Positions 1-6,707 of a stretch of DNA of 47,864 nt are shown piece by piece. The notes beneath the pieces were generated by a model. That model worked only from the letters and a program-made list of their open reading frames with translations. It was not told the origin of the DNA and searched no databases. This stretch comes from Clostridia bacterium. Its GTDB lineage: Bacteria; Bacillota; Clostridia; TANB77; CAG-508. A program made the translations under genes and the position numbers. Positions within the stretch are counted from its first letter, which is position 1. Each line of letters begins with the position of its first letter. The stretch is from contig JAAWKD010000017.1 of NCBI GenBank assembly GCA_022797215.1, forward strand, positions 1 to 47,864, written 5' to 3'.

Positions 1-216
1 ATAGTAAGTTGTCGTTGAGATTAAGATTGATAATAATGGAGATATTATTGACAATAACATACTTGTAACAATAGATTGTATGATATAATTATCCACTAGT
101 TATACTAGTGGATAGTTATATTTTAACAATTTTATATAAAAGTGAAAGGAATTGTTATAAAAAAACATCTAATATTATAGTTGAGTTTGCAAACGAAATT
201 AGAAAGGTATTTTACT
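1..216. promoter_or_regulatory. Left-edge intergenic region with palindrome and possible promoter before the sigma gene
   Basis: No convincing gene is seen here. A perfect 10-bp inverted repeat with a 3-nt loop (91-100 and 104-113) lies directly downstream of a TATAAT at 84-89, with a weak TTGTAA at 63-68 (15-bp spacing). The palindrome could be a terminator for an upstream gene, since a short T-rich stretch follows, or an operator at the start of the sigma-factor transcript. The two readings cannot be separated from sequence alone. Confidence 0.4.
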
Positions 217-750
217 ATGGAGGAATTAGTAAAGAAAGCAAAAATAGGAGATAAAGATGCTTTTTCTACTCTTATTTTACTATTAGAAAAGGATTTATAC
301 AAAATTGCAAAAATGAGATTAAAAGATGATGAAGATGTATATGATGCAGTACAAGAAACAATTTTAATCGCTTTTAAATCTATAAAAAAATTAAAACATG
401 TAGAATACTTCAAGACTTGGATAATTAGGATTTTGATAAATCAGAGCAATTACATTTATAGGCAGAGGACTAAGAAAAAGGTACTATCTTTTGAAGATAC
501 TGAGAAGGATATTTCAAGTGAAATCTCAAATATGGAAAATATAGACACGGTATTAGATTTTAATTTTATGTGTAAAAAACTAAAATATGAAGATAGAATT
601 ATCATAATTTTATATTATATGGAGAGATTTACAGATAAAGAAATTGGTGAAATTTTGAATTTGAAAGAAAGAACAGTTACTACAAAAAGAAACCGAGCTA
701 AGCAAAAGATTAAGACTATTTTAAATTGGGAGGATAAGAAAGATGGATGA
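217..750 (+). CDS. ECF-type sigma-70 family RNA polymerase sigma factor
   Basis: A 177-aa protein that would direct RNA polymerase to a small regulon. Region 2 covers about residues 10-75 (acidic and aromatic stretch around DAVQETILIAFKSI) and region 4 covers about 125-170 (DKEIGEILNLKERTVTTKRN, a helix-turn-helix). The length fits group 4 sigma factors. I chose the ATG at 217, which has AGAAAGG nine bases upstream, over the TTG at 181, which would add 12 residues without a ribosome site. The stop overlaps the start of the next gene by 8 bases, the usual layout of a sigma factor with its anti-sigma partner, so the pair is probably translationally coupled. The signal it responds to cannot be told. 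Confidence 0.85.
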   Translation: MEELVKKAKIGDKDAFSTLILLLEKDLYKIAKMRLKDDEDVYDAVQETILIAFKSIKKLKHVEYFKTWIIRILINQSNYIYRQRTKKKVLSFEDTEKDISSEISNMENIDTVLDFNFMCKKLKYEDRIIIILYYMERFTDKEIGEILNLKERTVTTKRNRAKQKIKTILNWEDKKDG

Positions 751-1897
751 ACTAGATAAAAAGTTATATAATGACTTGAATTTAGAAATAGAAGTTCCTG
801 GTAAACTTAAAAAGATTATTAAAGAGGAATTACAAAAAGAAAGAAAGAAAGAAACTCATTATTCATTTTCAAAGATAGTAATAACAGCTTGTGTAAGTTT
901 ATTAGTGACTACAGGAATAGTATATGCTGGAACAGTATTGACTAATAATATATGGAAAGAGCCTGAAAAAGTAATAGGTTTTTATTCAGAAGAAAATAAA
1001 AATCAAAATACAATTACAGAAAGTGAAAGAGCAAGAGCGATGTCAAAAACGGAGGCAGAATCAAAAGCTAAGGAGTTATTAAAAAAGTTTGGTCATAGTA
1101 ATGAGACGATAAAGCTAATTGAGCTTGACAGTAATCCAAACAATTATGAATTGATATGGCATATTGAAACTAATAATAAAAGTATTATTGAATTTGAAGC
1201 AGAAAAGGGAAAATCTTTTTCTGTATTCTTTGAAAGTGTATTAGCTAAGAATATTGATAACTATAGGACAACTGAAGAAAAAGCAATAAAAACAGCAGAA
1301 AAATTATGTGAAAAATATGGCTATTTTCCAAATAAATATTCAGACATAGAGATAAGATCTAATCTAGTATCTCAGAAGGATGCATATATTTGGTATGCTG
1401 ATTTTAGTAAAAAGTATGATGACATGATTAATCCTTTTGAAAAGATAAAAATTGGATTTATACCTGAAATAAATGAAATATACTATTTTATAGTCAAAGA
1501 TGAAGAATATGATAATAATTCAATTGAAGTATCTAAAGAGCAAGCTGAAAAGATTGCATTAGATGCAGAACAACAAATTAATACTGGATACAATATCAAA
1601 AGCATCTATTCTAATTTAGATATAGCTAAGATGAATGGTGACGCATATGCAAGGAAAGTGGATTATGACCAGTATTATCAAGAAAGACATTCAAAGAACT
1701 ATTCTTTAAATGATACCATCATTTATCGTACAGATAGTTATATTAGAAAGGTATGGATGGTAACAATAGAATATGATACTTTAAATAAAGATAATACTAA
1801 TGTTTATGATGAATACTACACATATTATATTGATGTAACAACTGGAGAGATAATTGGTGGAAATCCAATTTATTATATGACAAGATTACAAAGATAA
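743..1897 (+). CDS. Probable membrane-anchored anti-sigma factor with PepSY-like C-terminal part
   Basis: A 384-aa protein with a cytoplasmic N-terminus of about 43 residues, one membrane segment (about 44-63) and a large extracytoplasmic region. The short N-terminal helix before a single membrane span, and the 8-base overlap with the sigma gene, suggest it holds the sigma factor inactive. The outer part has two stretches resembling PepSY/YpeB-type repeats (TEEKAIKTAEKLCEKYGY and VSKEQAEKIALDAEQQI). GGGAGG at 728-733 lies nine bases before the ATG. No zinc-binding HxxxCxxC motif is visible, so this is not a classic ZAS anti-sigma factor. The anti-sigma role is inferred from context. Confidence 0.6.
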   Translation: MDELDKKLYNDLNLEIEVPGKLKKIIKEELQKERKKETHYSFSKIVITACVSLLVTTGIVYAGTVLTNNIWKEPEKVIGFYSEENKNQNTITESERARAMSKTEAESKAKELLKKFGHSNETIKLIELDSNPNNYELIWHIETNNKSIIEFEAEKGKSFSVFFESVLAKNIDNYRTTEEKAIKTAEKLCEKYGYFPNKYSDIEIRSNLVSQKDAYIWYADFSKKYDDMINPFEKIKIGFIPEINEIYYFIVKDEEYDNNSIEVSKEQAEKIALDAEQQINTGYNIKSIYSNLDIAKMNGDAYARKVDYDQYYQERHSKNYSLNDTIIYRTDSYIRKVWMVTIEYDTLNKDNTNVYDEYYTYYIDVTTGEIIGGNPIYYMTRLQR

Positions 1898-1987
1898 TAA
1901 TAGAAAATCTAAAGATAGTTAAACTAGATATTTGAAAGAGCATTTATTAATAATTTATCGTTATAGATTATAAATGAAAAGGTTAAA

Positions 1988-2569
1988 ATGGTAGTAAGAA
2001 TGAACAGAAATAAGAAAATAATTATTGGAATTTTGATTGCAGGATTGATGGCTATTTGCGTAATTGTTGCATACAAAATAATTGAAAAGAGTGTTACAGA
2101 TAGAGAAAATTTAAAATTAAAAGCTGAAAACATTAATTCTAATCCTATTGCAACAGTTAATCAGGAAAAAGATGAGCAAATGTATTCTAAAGTAATAGAT
2201 AATTTTAAATTAGAATTAGATATTCCAAGTGAGTGGAAATATGAAGAAATGCCAAAAAATGAAGAAAATAATTTTTATAAATATGCTTTAAAATTATATA
2301 AAAGTAATGCAAATCAATATGCAATGTTATATTTTTATAATAATCAATTTAACGTTTGTGGTACAGGGAGAACATCAGAAAATATAACTTTAAATAATGG
2401 AAAACAAGCAACTATTGGATATTATTATGGAAATAAAAATTGGAGCGATATTTCGTTTCACAATATCAATAAAAATATAGCAGTTATGAATTACAGCTTA
2501 ACAAATGATGATGCAAATGTAGTGATAGAATTTATAAAAACAATAAATATTACTGAAAATAATTTATAA
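1988..2569 (+). CDS. Hypothetical membrane-anchored protein
   Basis: A 193-aa protein with an N-terminal uncleaved signal anchor (about residues 12-30, rich in I, L, A and G) followed by an exported soluble domain. That domain begins with a motif seen in exported lipoprotein-like domains (NFKLELDIPSEWKYEEMP), reminiscent of PsbP/DUF1795-like folds, but I cannot assign a family. The start at 1988 has GAAAAGG five bases upstream; an ATG at 2003 is also possible. It follows the sigma/anti-sigma pair in the same direction after a 90-base gap and may belong to the same regulon. Confidence 0.55.
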   Translation: MVVRMNRNKKIIIGILIAGLMAICVIVAYKIIEKSVTDRENLKLKAENINSNPIATVNQEKDEQMYSKVIDNFKLELDIPSEWKYEEMPKNEENNFYKYALKLYKSNANQYAMLYFYNNQFNVCGTGRTSENITLNNGKQATIGYYYGNKNWSDISFHNINKNIAVMNYSLTNDDANVVIEFIKTINITENNL

Positions 2570-2606
2570 GTAACTACAAAATTACAATTTGAAAGTGGGA
2601 TAAGAT

Positions 2607-3200
2607 ATGAAAATTATATTTAAGGATAATATTAGATCGTATTTATTGATATTTTTATTAAGTATAATAGCAGGATTATCAGTTGTATTTTTTTGTGAAT
2701 TTCCTAATAATGATTTATGGGCGTTTTCTTATTGGAGTTCAGAAACTTTTGGTTTTTGGATGTTTAGTACCTCACTAATTGTATTATTAAGTGAAAAAAG
2801 AAAAACTGCTACTATAAATTCTACGATTTATATTTTTATAATGTTTTTAATTACAACAGTATATAAATCTTTTCGTTTATATTTGAATGGATATACGCCT
2901 TTTAATTCATTCATTGATTTATCATTAAATAGTTTATATGGTTGGCTTTTATATAGTGTACCTCCTGCTATTATATGTGGTATTTTAGGTGCAATATTAT
3001 GGAGTGGCAGAAAAAATAATATTTATGGTAAAATGTTATGTATTTTACCTGCTATATTTATTTTACTTGAAACTATTTTATTGTTTTATAGTGTTTTCAT
3101 AAGTCATACAAAACTATTTTCGGCAATTACTGATTTAATATGGTTTATACTATATATAATACTTTTGAAAAAAGAAGTCTTTATAAAGAAAAATAAGTAA
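2607..3200 (+). CDS. Six-span integral membrane protein, DUF6518-like
   Basis: A 197-aa, strongly hydrophobic protein with about six membrane segments (near residues 12-29, 48-62, 71-88, 113-132, 143-160 and 168-187). It has no recognisable catalytic motif. The general pattern (FGFWMFSTSLIVLLS early on, later PPAIICGILGAILW) resembles the small DUF6518 membrane family, but I hold that only loosely. It is the last gene of the rightward cluster that begins with the sigma factor and ends at a strong bidirectional terminator. Confidence 0.5.
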   Translation: MKIIFKDNIRSYLLIFLLSIIAGLSVVFFCEFPNNDLWAFSYWSSETFGFWMFSTSLIVLLSEKRKTATINSTIYIFIMFLITTVYKSFRLYLNGYTPFNSFIDLSLNSLYGWLLYSVPPAIICGILGAILWSGRKNNIYGKMLCILPAIFILLETILLFYSVFISHTKLFSAITDLIWFILYIILLKKEVFIKKNK

Positions 3201-3222
3201 TACAAATTACAATTTATTAGTA

Positions 3223-3260
3223 AAAATAAAACAATAGTAACACAACTATTGTTTTATTTT
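3223..3260. terminator. Bidirectional terminator between convergent genes
   Basis: A perfect 16-bp inverted repeat (3223-3238 with 3245-3260) with a 6-nt loop. The A-rich left flank and T-rich right flank make it work on both strands. It separates the membrane-protein gene from the leftward XRE gene, whose stop codon overlaps its last base. Confidence 0.85.
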
Positions 3261-3496
3261 TAATCTTGTTCAACATCATCAAATAAAGAATCATTGAAAA
3301 ATTCTGATAAGCTAATTTCAAAACCCTCACAAATATGTAATAATGTTTTTAAAGTAAGCAATTCTCTTTTAGCATTCATAAAAGTAGAAAGTGTAGACAT
3401 AGGTATACCAGTTCTTTTGTATAAATGCCATAGTTTCATATTTTTTTCTTTTAATAATTTTTTGATTCTTTTTCTTATAGCGTCTGATAATTTCAT
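3260..3496 (-). CDS. XRE-family helix-turn-helix repressor
   Basis: A 78-aa DNA-binding protein that is almost entirely one HTH domain. The fold helices run from IRKRIKKLLKEKNMKLWHLY through GIPMSTLSTFMNAKRE, the latter being the recognition helix. I prefer the ATG whose first base is 3496, with a GGGTG just upstream, over the GTG at 3505. The control region upstream (3542-3644) carries several palindromes with TTTACT...AGTAAA arms. One of them lies next to a TATAAT on this strand (3514-3519), so autoregulation is likely. Regulators like this often control mobile-element functions. Confidence 0.8.
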   Translation of the reverse strand: MKLSDAIRKRIKKLLKEKNMKLWHLYKRTGIPMSTLSTFMNAKRELLTLKTLLHICEGFEISLSEFFNDSLFDDVEQD

Positions 3497-3667
3497 TTTA
3501 TTCACCCAAAAAAATTATAACAAGATACAAGTACAATATAATTTACTCGAGTAAAGGTTTTAAAAAAAACTTTACTTTTGCGAAGTAATTTATTGCAGTA
3601 AAGTAATTTGTGTGCTAAAATTTAAAATAGTTTACTTGAGTAAAGTTTTTTTATTTTTATGACACAT
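3497..3667. promoter_or_regulatory. Divergent control region with repeated TTTACT-AGTAAA palindromes
   Basis: Seen directly: a perfect 14-bp palindrome TTTACTCGAGTAAA (3542-3555), a second copy differing at one central base, TTTACTTGAGTAAA (3631-3644), and an inverted repeat TTACTT/AAGTAA with a 5-base gap (3572-3588). They lie between the leftward XRE repressor and the rightward AbrB-like gene. The first copy sits beside the leftward promoter (-10 at 3514-3519). Inference: these are operators, most simply for the adjacent XRE protein. Confidence 0.7.
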
Positions 3668-3708
3668 TTCGACAAAAAATAAAAGGCAATATAGTATAAT
3701 ATGTCGAA
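3668..3708 (+). promoter_or_regulatory. Promoter of abrB-like gene flanked by two putative Spo0A boxes
   Basis: TATAAT at 3695-3700 is the probable -10. A Spo0A box in inverted orientation (TTCGACA, 3668-3674) covers the upstream promoter region, and a second perfect box (TGTCGAA, 3702-3708) lies at the expected transcription start. Known: in Bacillus subtilis, Spo0A~P represses abrB by binding boxes downstream of its promoter. The same layout here suggests the same logic. Confidence 0.65.
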
Positions 3709-3745
3709 GAAAGAAAAAAGTTTATAAAGATAGGAGAGTAATTTT

Positions 3746-3994
3746 ATGAAAAGTACAGGAATTACAAGAAAAGTTGATGATTTAGGAAGGATAACAATTC
3801 CTAAAGAAATTAGAAGTCAATTTAAAATCTATGAACAAGATCCTTTAGAAATATTTGTAGACGGAGAAAAAATAATATTAAAAAAATATGCAGAAAATTG
3901 TATATTTTGTAATAGTAAAAAAGTACAATCAAAAATTGAAGGACAATTAGTGTGTGATAAATGTATAGAAAAAATATCTAAATTAACGAAGTAA
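3746..3994 (+). CDS. AbrB/SpoVT-type transition-state regulator with C-terminal zinc-ribbon-like tail
   Basis: An 82-aa protein. Residues 1-48 form the AbrB swapped-hairpin DNA-binding domain, seen in GITRKVDDLGRITIPKEIR. Residues 52-76 hold two CxxC pairs (CIFC and CDKC) that could bind zinc, as in several clostridial AbrB proteins. GGAGAG lies ten bases upstream of the ATG. The promoter is bracketed by two putative Spo0A boxes, which fits a repressor that is switched off at the onset of sporulation. AbrB homologues act as dimers or tetramers on AT-rich promoters. That it lies in a probable mobile-element region, not the core chromosome, is notable. Confidence 0.85.
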   Translation: MKSTGITRKVDDLGRITIPKEIRSQFKIYEQDPLEIFVDGEKIILKKYAENCIFCNSKKVQSKIEGQLVCDKCIEKISKLTK

Positions 3995-4013
3995 ATTATT
4001 TTTTTTATTTATT

Positions 4014-4034
4014 ATTGCACGAATACCGTGCAAT
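4014..4034. promoter_or_regulatory. Operator-like palindrome before receiver-domain gene
   Basis: An 8-bp inverted repeat, ATTGCACG (4014-4021) and CGTGCAAT (4027-4034), around AATAC. The core GCACGAATAYCGTGC recurs at 4865-4878, upstream of the leftward XRE gene. Two copies in front of two neighbouring genes point to a shared regulator. Confidence 0.65.
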
Positions 4035-4055
4035 AAAGAAAGGAGAAAAAAGACT

Positions 4056-4502
4056 ATGATAAGAATAGTTGTTGCAGATGACAACAAAGTTTTACTAGAA
4101 CATATTGTAAAAGCATTAAAAAATAGTGATAACATAGAGGTAGTTGGAATTGCAAATGATGGAGAAGAAGAATTGAATTATATAATGCAATTTAATCCAG
4201 ATGTTGTAATTACTGATATAGAAATGCCTAAAAAAACAGGAGTAGAAGTTATAGAAATAGTAAAAGAGTTTGAAAAAGTACCAGAATTTATTGTCATTAC
4301 TGGTGGAGCAAGTGTAGATATAATGAAAAAACTATATTCTTTACCTGTAAAAAATATCTATAATAAGCCAGTAGATATGGAAAAGCTAGTTAATGAAATT
4401 GAGTCAATTACAGAAATAGGAAGTAGAGAAGAATTAATTAACAGTAAACTAGCTGAAGAAAATAATTTTTTTAAGAAAATAGTAAGTTTTTTCAAGAAAT
4501 AA
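4056..4502 (+). CDS. Stand-alone response-regulator receiver domain
   Basis: A 148-aa CheY-like protein. The key residues are present: acidic pair D9/D10, phosphorylation site D54 (in VVITDIEMP), T82 (FIVITGG) and K104 (NKPVD). After the receiver domain there is only a short charged helical tail ending in KKIVSFFKK, with no DNA-binding output domain. It is not Spo0A, which would have a C-terminal effector. It may act like Spo0F or through partner binding. A palindrome shared with the XRE gene precedes it, and a terminator lies at 4507-4529. Confidence 0.85.
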   Translation: MIRIVVADDNKVLLEHIVKALKNSDNIEVVGIANDGEEELNYIMQFNPDVVITDIEMPKKTGVEVIEIVKEFEKVPEFIVITGGASVDIMKKLYSLPVKNIYNKPVDMEKLVNEIESITEIGSREELINSKLAEENNFFKKIVSFFKK

Positions 4503-4506
4503 TAAA

Positions 4507-4529
4507 AAATCCAGAGAAAATCTGGATTT
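4507..4529. terminator. Bidirectional terminator
   Basis: A 9-bp stem (4507-4515 with 4521-4529) and a GAAAA loop, flanked by A-runs and T-runs, between the convergent receiver-domain and XRE genes. Confidence 0.8.
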
Positions 4530-4535
4530 AATTTT

Positions 4536-4799
4536 TTATTCAAGTTCTTTTTCTGTTCCAGAATAAAGTTCGTCTAAACTTATATTGAAAACTTTAGCAA
4601 AAGCTAAAGCTAAAGCTTCATAATCTCTAACAATTCTTTTATTATATTCAATAAGATAAATATCAGAATGATATAAGTTCAAACCAAATAAGTCTAGTTT
4701 TTGGCATAGTTCTTCTTGTGTATACTTATTAGCTGTTCTATATTTTTTTACATTCTTGCCAATAATATTAGATTTTGAGTTAAGTCTTTTGGCTCTCAT
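4536..4799 (-). CDS. XRE-family helix-turn-helix regulator
   Basis: An 87-aa protein with a central HTH_3 domain: GKNVKKYRTANKYTQEELCQ is the first half, and the recognition part is around LYHSDIYLIEYNKR. The C-terminal helix includes ALALAFAKVFNISLDELYSG, typical of the family. Its start is followed (on its own upstream side) by the palindrome at 4865-4878, which is nearly identical to the one before the receiver-domain gene. Inference: this protein represses itself and the receiver gene. It faces the receiver gene convergently across a shared terminator. Confidence 0.8.
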   Translation of the reverse strand: MRAKRLNSKSNIIGKNVKKYRTANKYTQEELCQKLDLFGLNLYHSDIYLIEYNKRIVRDYEALALAFAKVFNISLDELYSGTEKELE

Positions 4800-5298
4800 A
4801 TATTCTCATTCCTTTCTTTCTATATCATTTTTCCCAATTTTATTATAAAAAAGTCATTTTCTTGCACGAATATCGTGCTAAAAGAAATTATAAAAATCAA
4901 AAAATGCAAATATTAAAAAGAAAATGGAAGTTTTTGTAAAAAATATTCCCTATTTTACACATTTCGACAAACTTTTAAAATTAAAAGTGCTAATATAAAG
5001 AATATAAGCACAAAAGATAGTATAAAAGGGAAGGAGATAAAACGGATTGTAAATTAAAAATGGATTCAAAAAACAAGTTATAAAAAATTAATATTTGTTT
5101 TTTGTTATTTTTAAAAGATAATCCAATAAATGTGCTACCTAAATACCAGATTATCTAAAGAAAAACAAAACGAGATTATATTTTAGCGTAGTGTAGTTCT
5201 ATTGCTTATTACTATAATTTCAAAGTGCATACTCTACGCTACGCAAGGAGTATGGGTAGTGAAATCAGAGGAAAAAGTTTTTTTAAGTAATTACATAG

Positions 5299-5345
5299 AA
5301 AAAGAAGTCAAATTTACAAGGAGTAATTTTGACTTCTTTTTTATA
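5299..5345 (+). terminator. Strong intrinsic terminator inside the leader
   Basis: A 12-bp or longer perfect stem (5301-5312 with 5328-5339) with a 15-nt loop and a T-run, located about 90 bases before the sigma gene. Transcription into that gene must read through it, start after it, or be controlled by antitermination. Confidence 0.75.
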
Positions 5346-5393
5346 CTACATATAAAAAATTTTCTCCTTTTTAATTGTGGCTGTCATAGTCCA

Positions 5394-5427
5394 CCTCCAT
5401 TCAATGAAAAACAAAATTGAATGGAGG
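5394..5427 (+). promoter_or_regulatory. Hairpin sequestering the ribosome-binding site
   Basis: A perfect 12-bp inverted repeat (5394-5405 with 5416-5427) with a 10-nt A-rich loop. Its 3' arm contains the GGAGG that serves the ATG at 5433, and its 5' arm carries the anti-Shine-Dalgarno CCTCC. If folded, translation of the sigma factor would be blocked. Confidence 0.75.
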
Positions 5428-5432
5428 AAAAG

Positions 5433-5858
5433 ATGAAAGAAAAAAGAGATATATTTAAAGAAAATATAGAATTAAAAGACGATATTGTATTTGCTAGATA
5501 TATAAGTTATATGAGAACAGCTTTATTACATAAAAGAATTGATTATTTAAAACATAAGAAGTATTTACTAGATAAAGAAATATCTATGTCTAATAAGGAA
5601 TGGGAAAAATTGTTTAATACAGACAATTTTGAGTATTCCTTTTTAAATGAAGAAAAATGTAAAAATGAAGAATTGGTAAAGGGGTTAAAGCAACTAACTG
5701 AAAAGCAGAGAAAAGTAATTATACAATATTACTATAAAAATAAGAAATTGAAAGAAATAGCAAAGGATATGAACAAAGATGAGAGTACAGTAAGAAAATT
5801 AAAAGATAGAGCTATTGAAAAATTAAGAAATTATCTGGAGGTAGAAAATGAAGAATAA
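5433..5858 (+). CDS. Conjugative-element sigma factor, Tn916 Orf7-like
   Basis: A 141-aa protein with a C-terminal sigma-70 region-4 HTH (about 85-135: TEKQRKVIIQYYYKNKKLKE, then a recognition helix DESTVRKLKDRA). The N-terminal half is helical and lacks a clear region 2, as in small element-borne sigma factors such as Tn916 Orf7. The ATG at 5433 has GGAGG five bases away; the in-frame ATG at 5421 overlaps that site and is less likely. The site is enclosed in a 12-bp hairpin. The next gene overlaps by 11 bases. Inference: it switches on excision or transfer genes of the element. Confidence 0.75.
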   Translation: MKEKRDIFKENIELKDDIVFARYISYMRTALLHKRIDYLKHKKYLLDKEISMSNKEWEKLFNTDNFEYSFLNEEKCKNEELVKGLKQLTEKQRKVIIQYYYKNKKLKEIAKDMNKDESTVRKLKDRAIEKLRNYLEVENEE

Positions 5859-6060
5859 AACAAAATTTTATAAATTATTAGTAAAGGCTAGAACAGATGA
5901 GGTGTCATTGATTTTTGCAATAGATAAAATAATGCCTCTAATAGATAAGTATTCAAAAAACGAAAATAAAGAAGTAGATCAAGAACTAAAAAGCTACTTA
6001 ATTGAGTATGCAGTAAAGGTTATAAAAGACAAAGATTTTGCAGAGAAATTAGCAAAATAA
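5848..6060 (+). CDS. Small helical protein, Tn916 Orf8-like
   Basis: A 70-aa, highly charged, all-helical protein. Its start overlaps the end of the sigma gene by 11 bases, with GGAGG at 5837-5841, so the two are translationally coupled. In Tn916-type elements the equivalent position holds Orf8, a short protein with a conjugative-transposon HTH-like domain. Here the part LIFAIDKIMPLIDKYSK resembles its first half (repeat-region helices). No catalytic residue is seen, and the function is unknown. A short terminator-like hairpin with a T-run follows (about 6079-6097). Confidence 0.6.
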   Translation: MKNKTKFYKLLVKARTDEVSLIFAIDKIMPLIDKYSKNENKEVDQELKSYLIEYAVKVIKDKDFAEKLAK

Positions 6061-6520
6061 AAAATTAAAAAAAATTTTAGGAAAATGTCCTATTTTTCAT
6101 TTTTCAATCGCTGTTATAGATGAGAGGGTAAAATCTCTTACTTGTTTTTCTTAAAAAGAGAGTAAAAAAGCACATTGAAAAGTGAATAACAATTCGTTAG
6201 ATACAGTCCTTTGATTACTTGAGCTAGTAATTTTTATATTACTTAAATATTAGCTTGCAACTAATAAGGCGAAGATGAGTGTAAAAGGAAAGAAACTTTT
6301 GTCCAGTCATAGCACGAGCGAGAAAAAACCGTCCCACGCATTGAGGACAAGCCTGTGTAACAGGTAGGGTATGCCGAATACACCTATGAAGATATATGCA
6401 AAATATCTGTCTAATGAATGATGATAAAGGTATAAAAATAAATAGATAATAAGAACTCTAAAATTAAGGTATGCAATATCAATATACCTCCAAAACATTT
6501 TAGAGTTCTTTTTAACATAC
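6061..6520 (+). ncRNA. Candidate structured non-coding RNA with terminator
   Basis: About 460 bases without a supported gene but dense in base-pairing. An outer helix of about 10 pairs (around 6098-6107 with 6174-6184) encloses two hairpins. Others are a hairpin around 6220-6255, a CCTGT/CAGG tetraloop hairpin (about 6351-6364), and AGATAT/ATATCT (about 6390-6407). At the 3' end a 14-bp stem (6451-6464 with 6497-6510) holds an inner AGGTAT/ATACCT hairpin (6467-6489) and is followed by T's. The block 6305-6385 is richer in G and C than its surroundings, as structured RNAs often are in AT-rich genomes. I could not match it to a known family. Confidence 0.45.
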
Positions 6521-6539
6521 GAGAAAGGAAAACCAAACA

Positions 6540-6707
6540 ATGATATTAAGAATTTTACTAATAGATATGTTTATAATTACTATTTTTATGTATTTATTGC
6601 TGTTGGGTGCAAGTAAATGCAAAACAGCTGAAGAAATAGAGATGGAAGATATAGAGCAGATGGAACAATTAAAAAATAATTGCAGGAGGCAAAGCAATGA
6701 TAAATAG
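6540..6707 (+). CDS. Small single-span membrane protein
   Basis: A 55-aa protein. The first 24 residues form one membrane span (LLIDMFIITIFMYLLLLGAS), and an acidic tail of about 30 residues follows (EEIEMEDIEQMEQ). AAAGGA lies about a dozen bases before the ATG. Its end overlaps the mazF-like gene by 11 bases, so the two are coupled. It occupies the position where a MazE antitoxin would be expected but has no MazE features. Function unknown. Confidence 0.6.
   Translation: MILRILLIDMFIITIFMYLLLLGASKCKTAEEIEMEDIEQMEQLKNNCRRQSNDK

Larger units (their letters stand above)
4800..5432. promoter_or_regulatory. Long structured leader region before the Orf7-like sigma gene
   Basis: No gene is supported here. 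In order: the GCACGAATATCGTGC operator (4865-4878 arms); a Spo0A-box match TTCGACA (4963-4969); an inverted repeat GTGCT/AGCAC (4987-5011); AAGGAG (5031-5036); a terminator-like hairpin (5067-5076 with 5095-5104, T-rich tail); a hairpin AGATAATC/GATTATCT (5116-5156); two overlapping alternative stems (5185-5191 with 5234-5240, and 5229-5234 with 5248-5253); a strong terminator (5301-5312 with 5328-5339); and a hairpin over the ribosome site of the next gene (5394-5427). This resembles an attenuation leader. Confidence 0.6.

Noticed and set aside
8..88. Open frame at the left edge that reads like a protein C-terminus (VEIKIDNNGDIIDNN)
   Set aside because: Two in-frame stops lie directly before it (2-7), and no start or family is seen. 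Too short to support.
5202..5420. 72-codon frame across the leader
   Set aside because: It has no ribosome site and runs through a terminator and a hairpin; the regulatory structure explains the stretch better.
6305..6400. Possible tRNA-like fold in the GC-rich core
   Set aside because: I found no T-loop GTTCRA, no acceptor stem and no standard anticodon arm; the hairpins do not fit a cloverleaf.
6307..6697. Leftward open frames in the structured region
   Set aside because: No ribosome sites, odd composition, and they cross hairpins of the candidate RNA and the real small gene at 6540.
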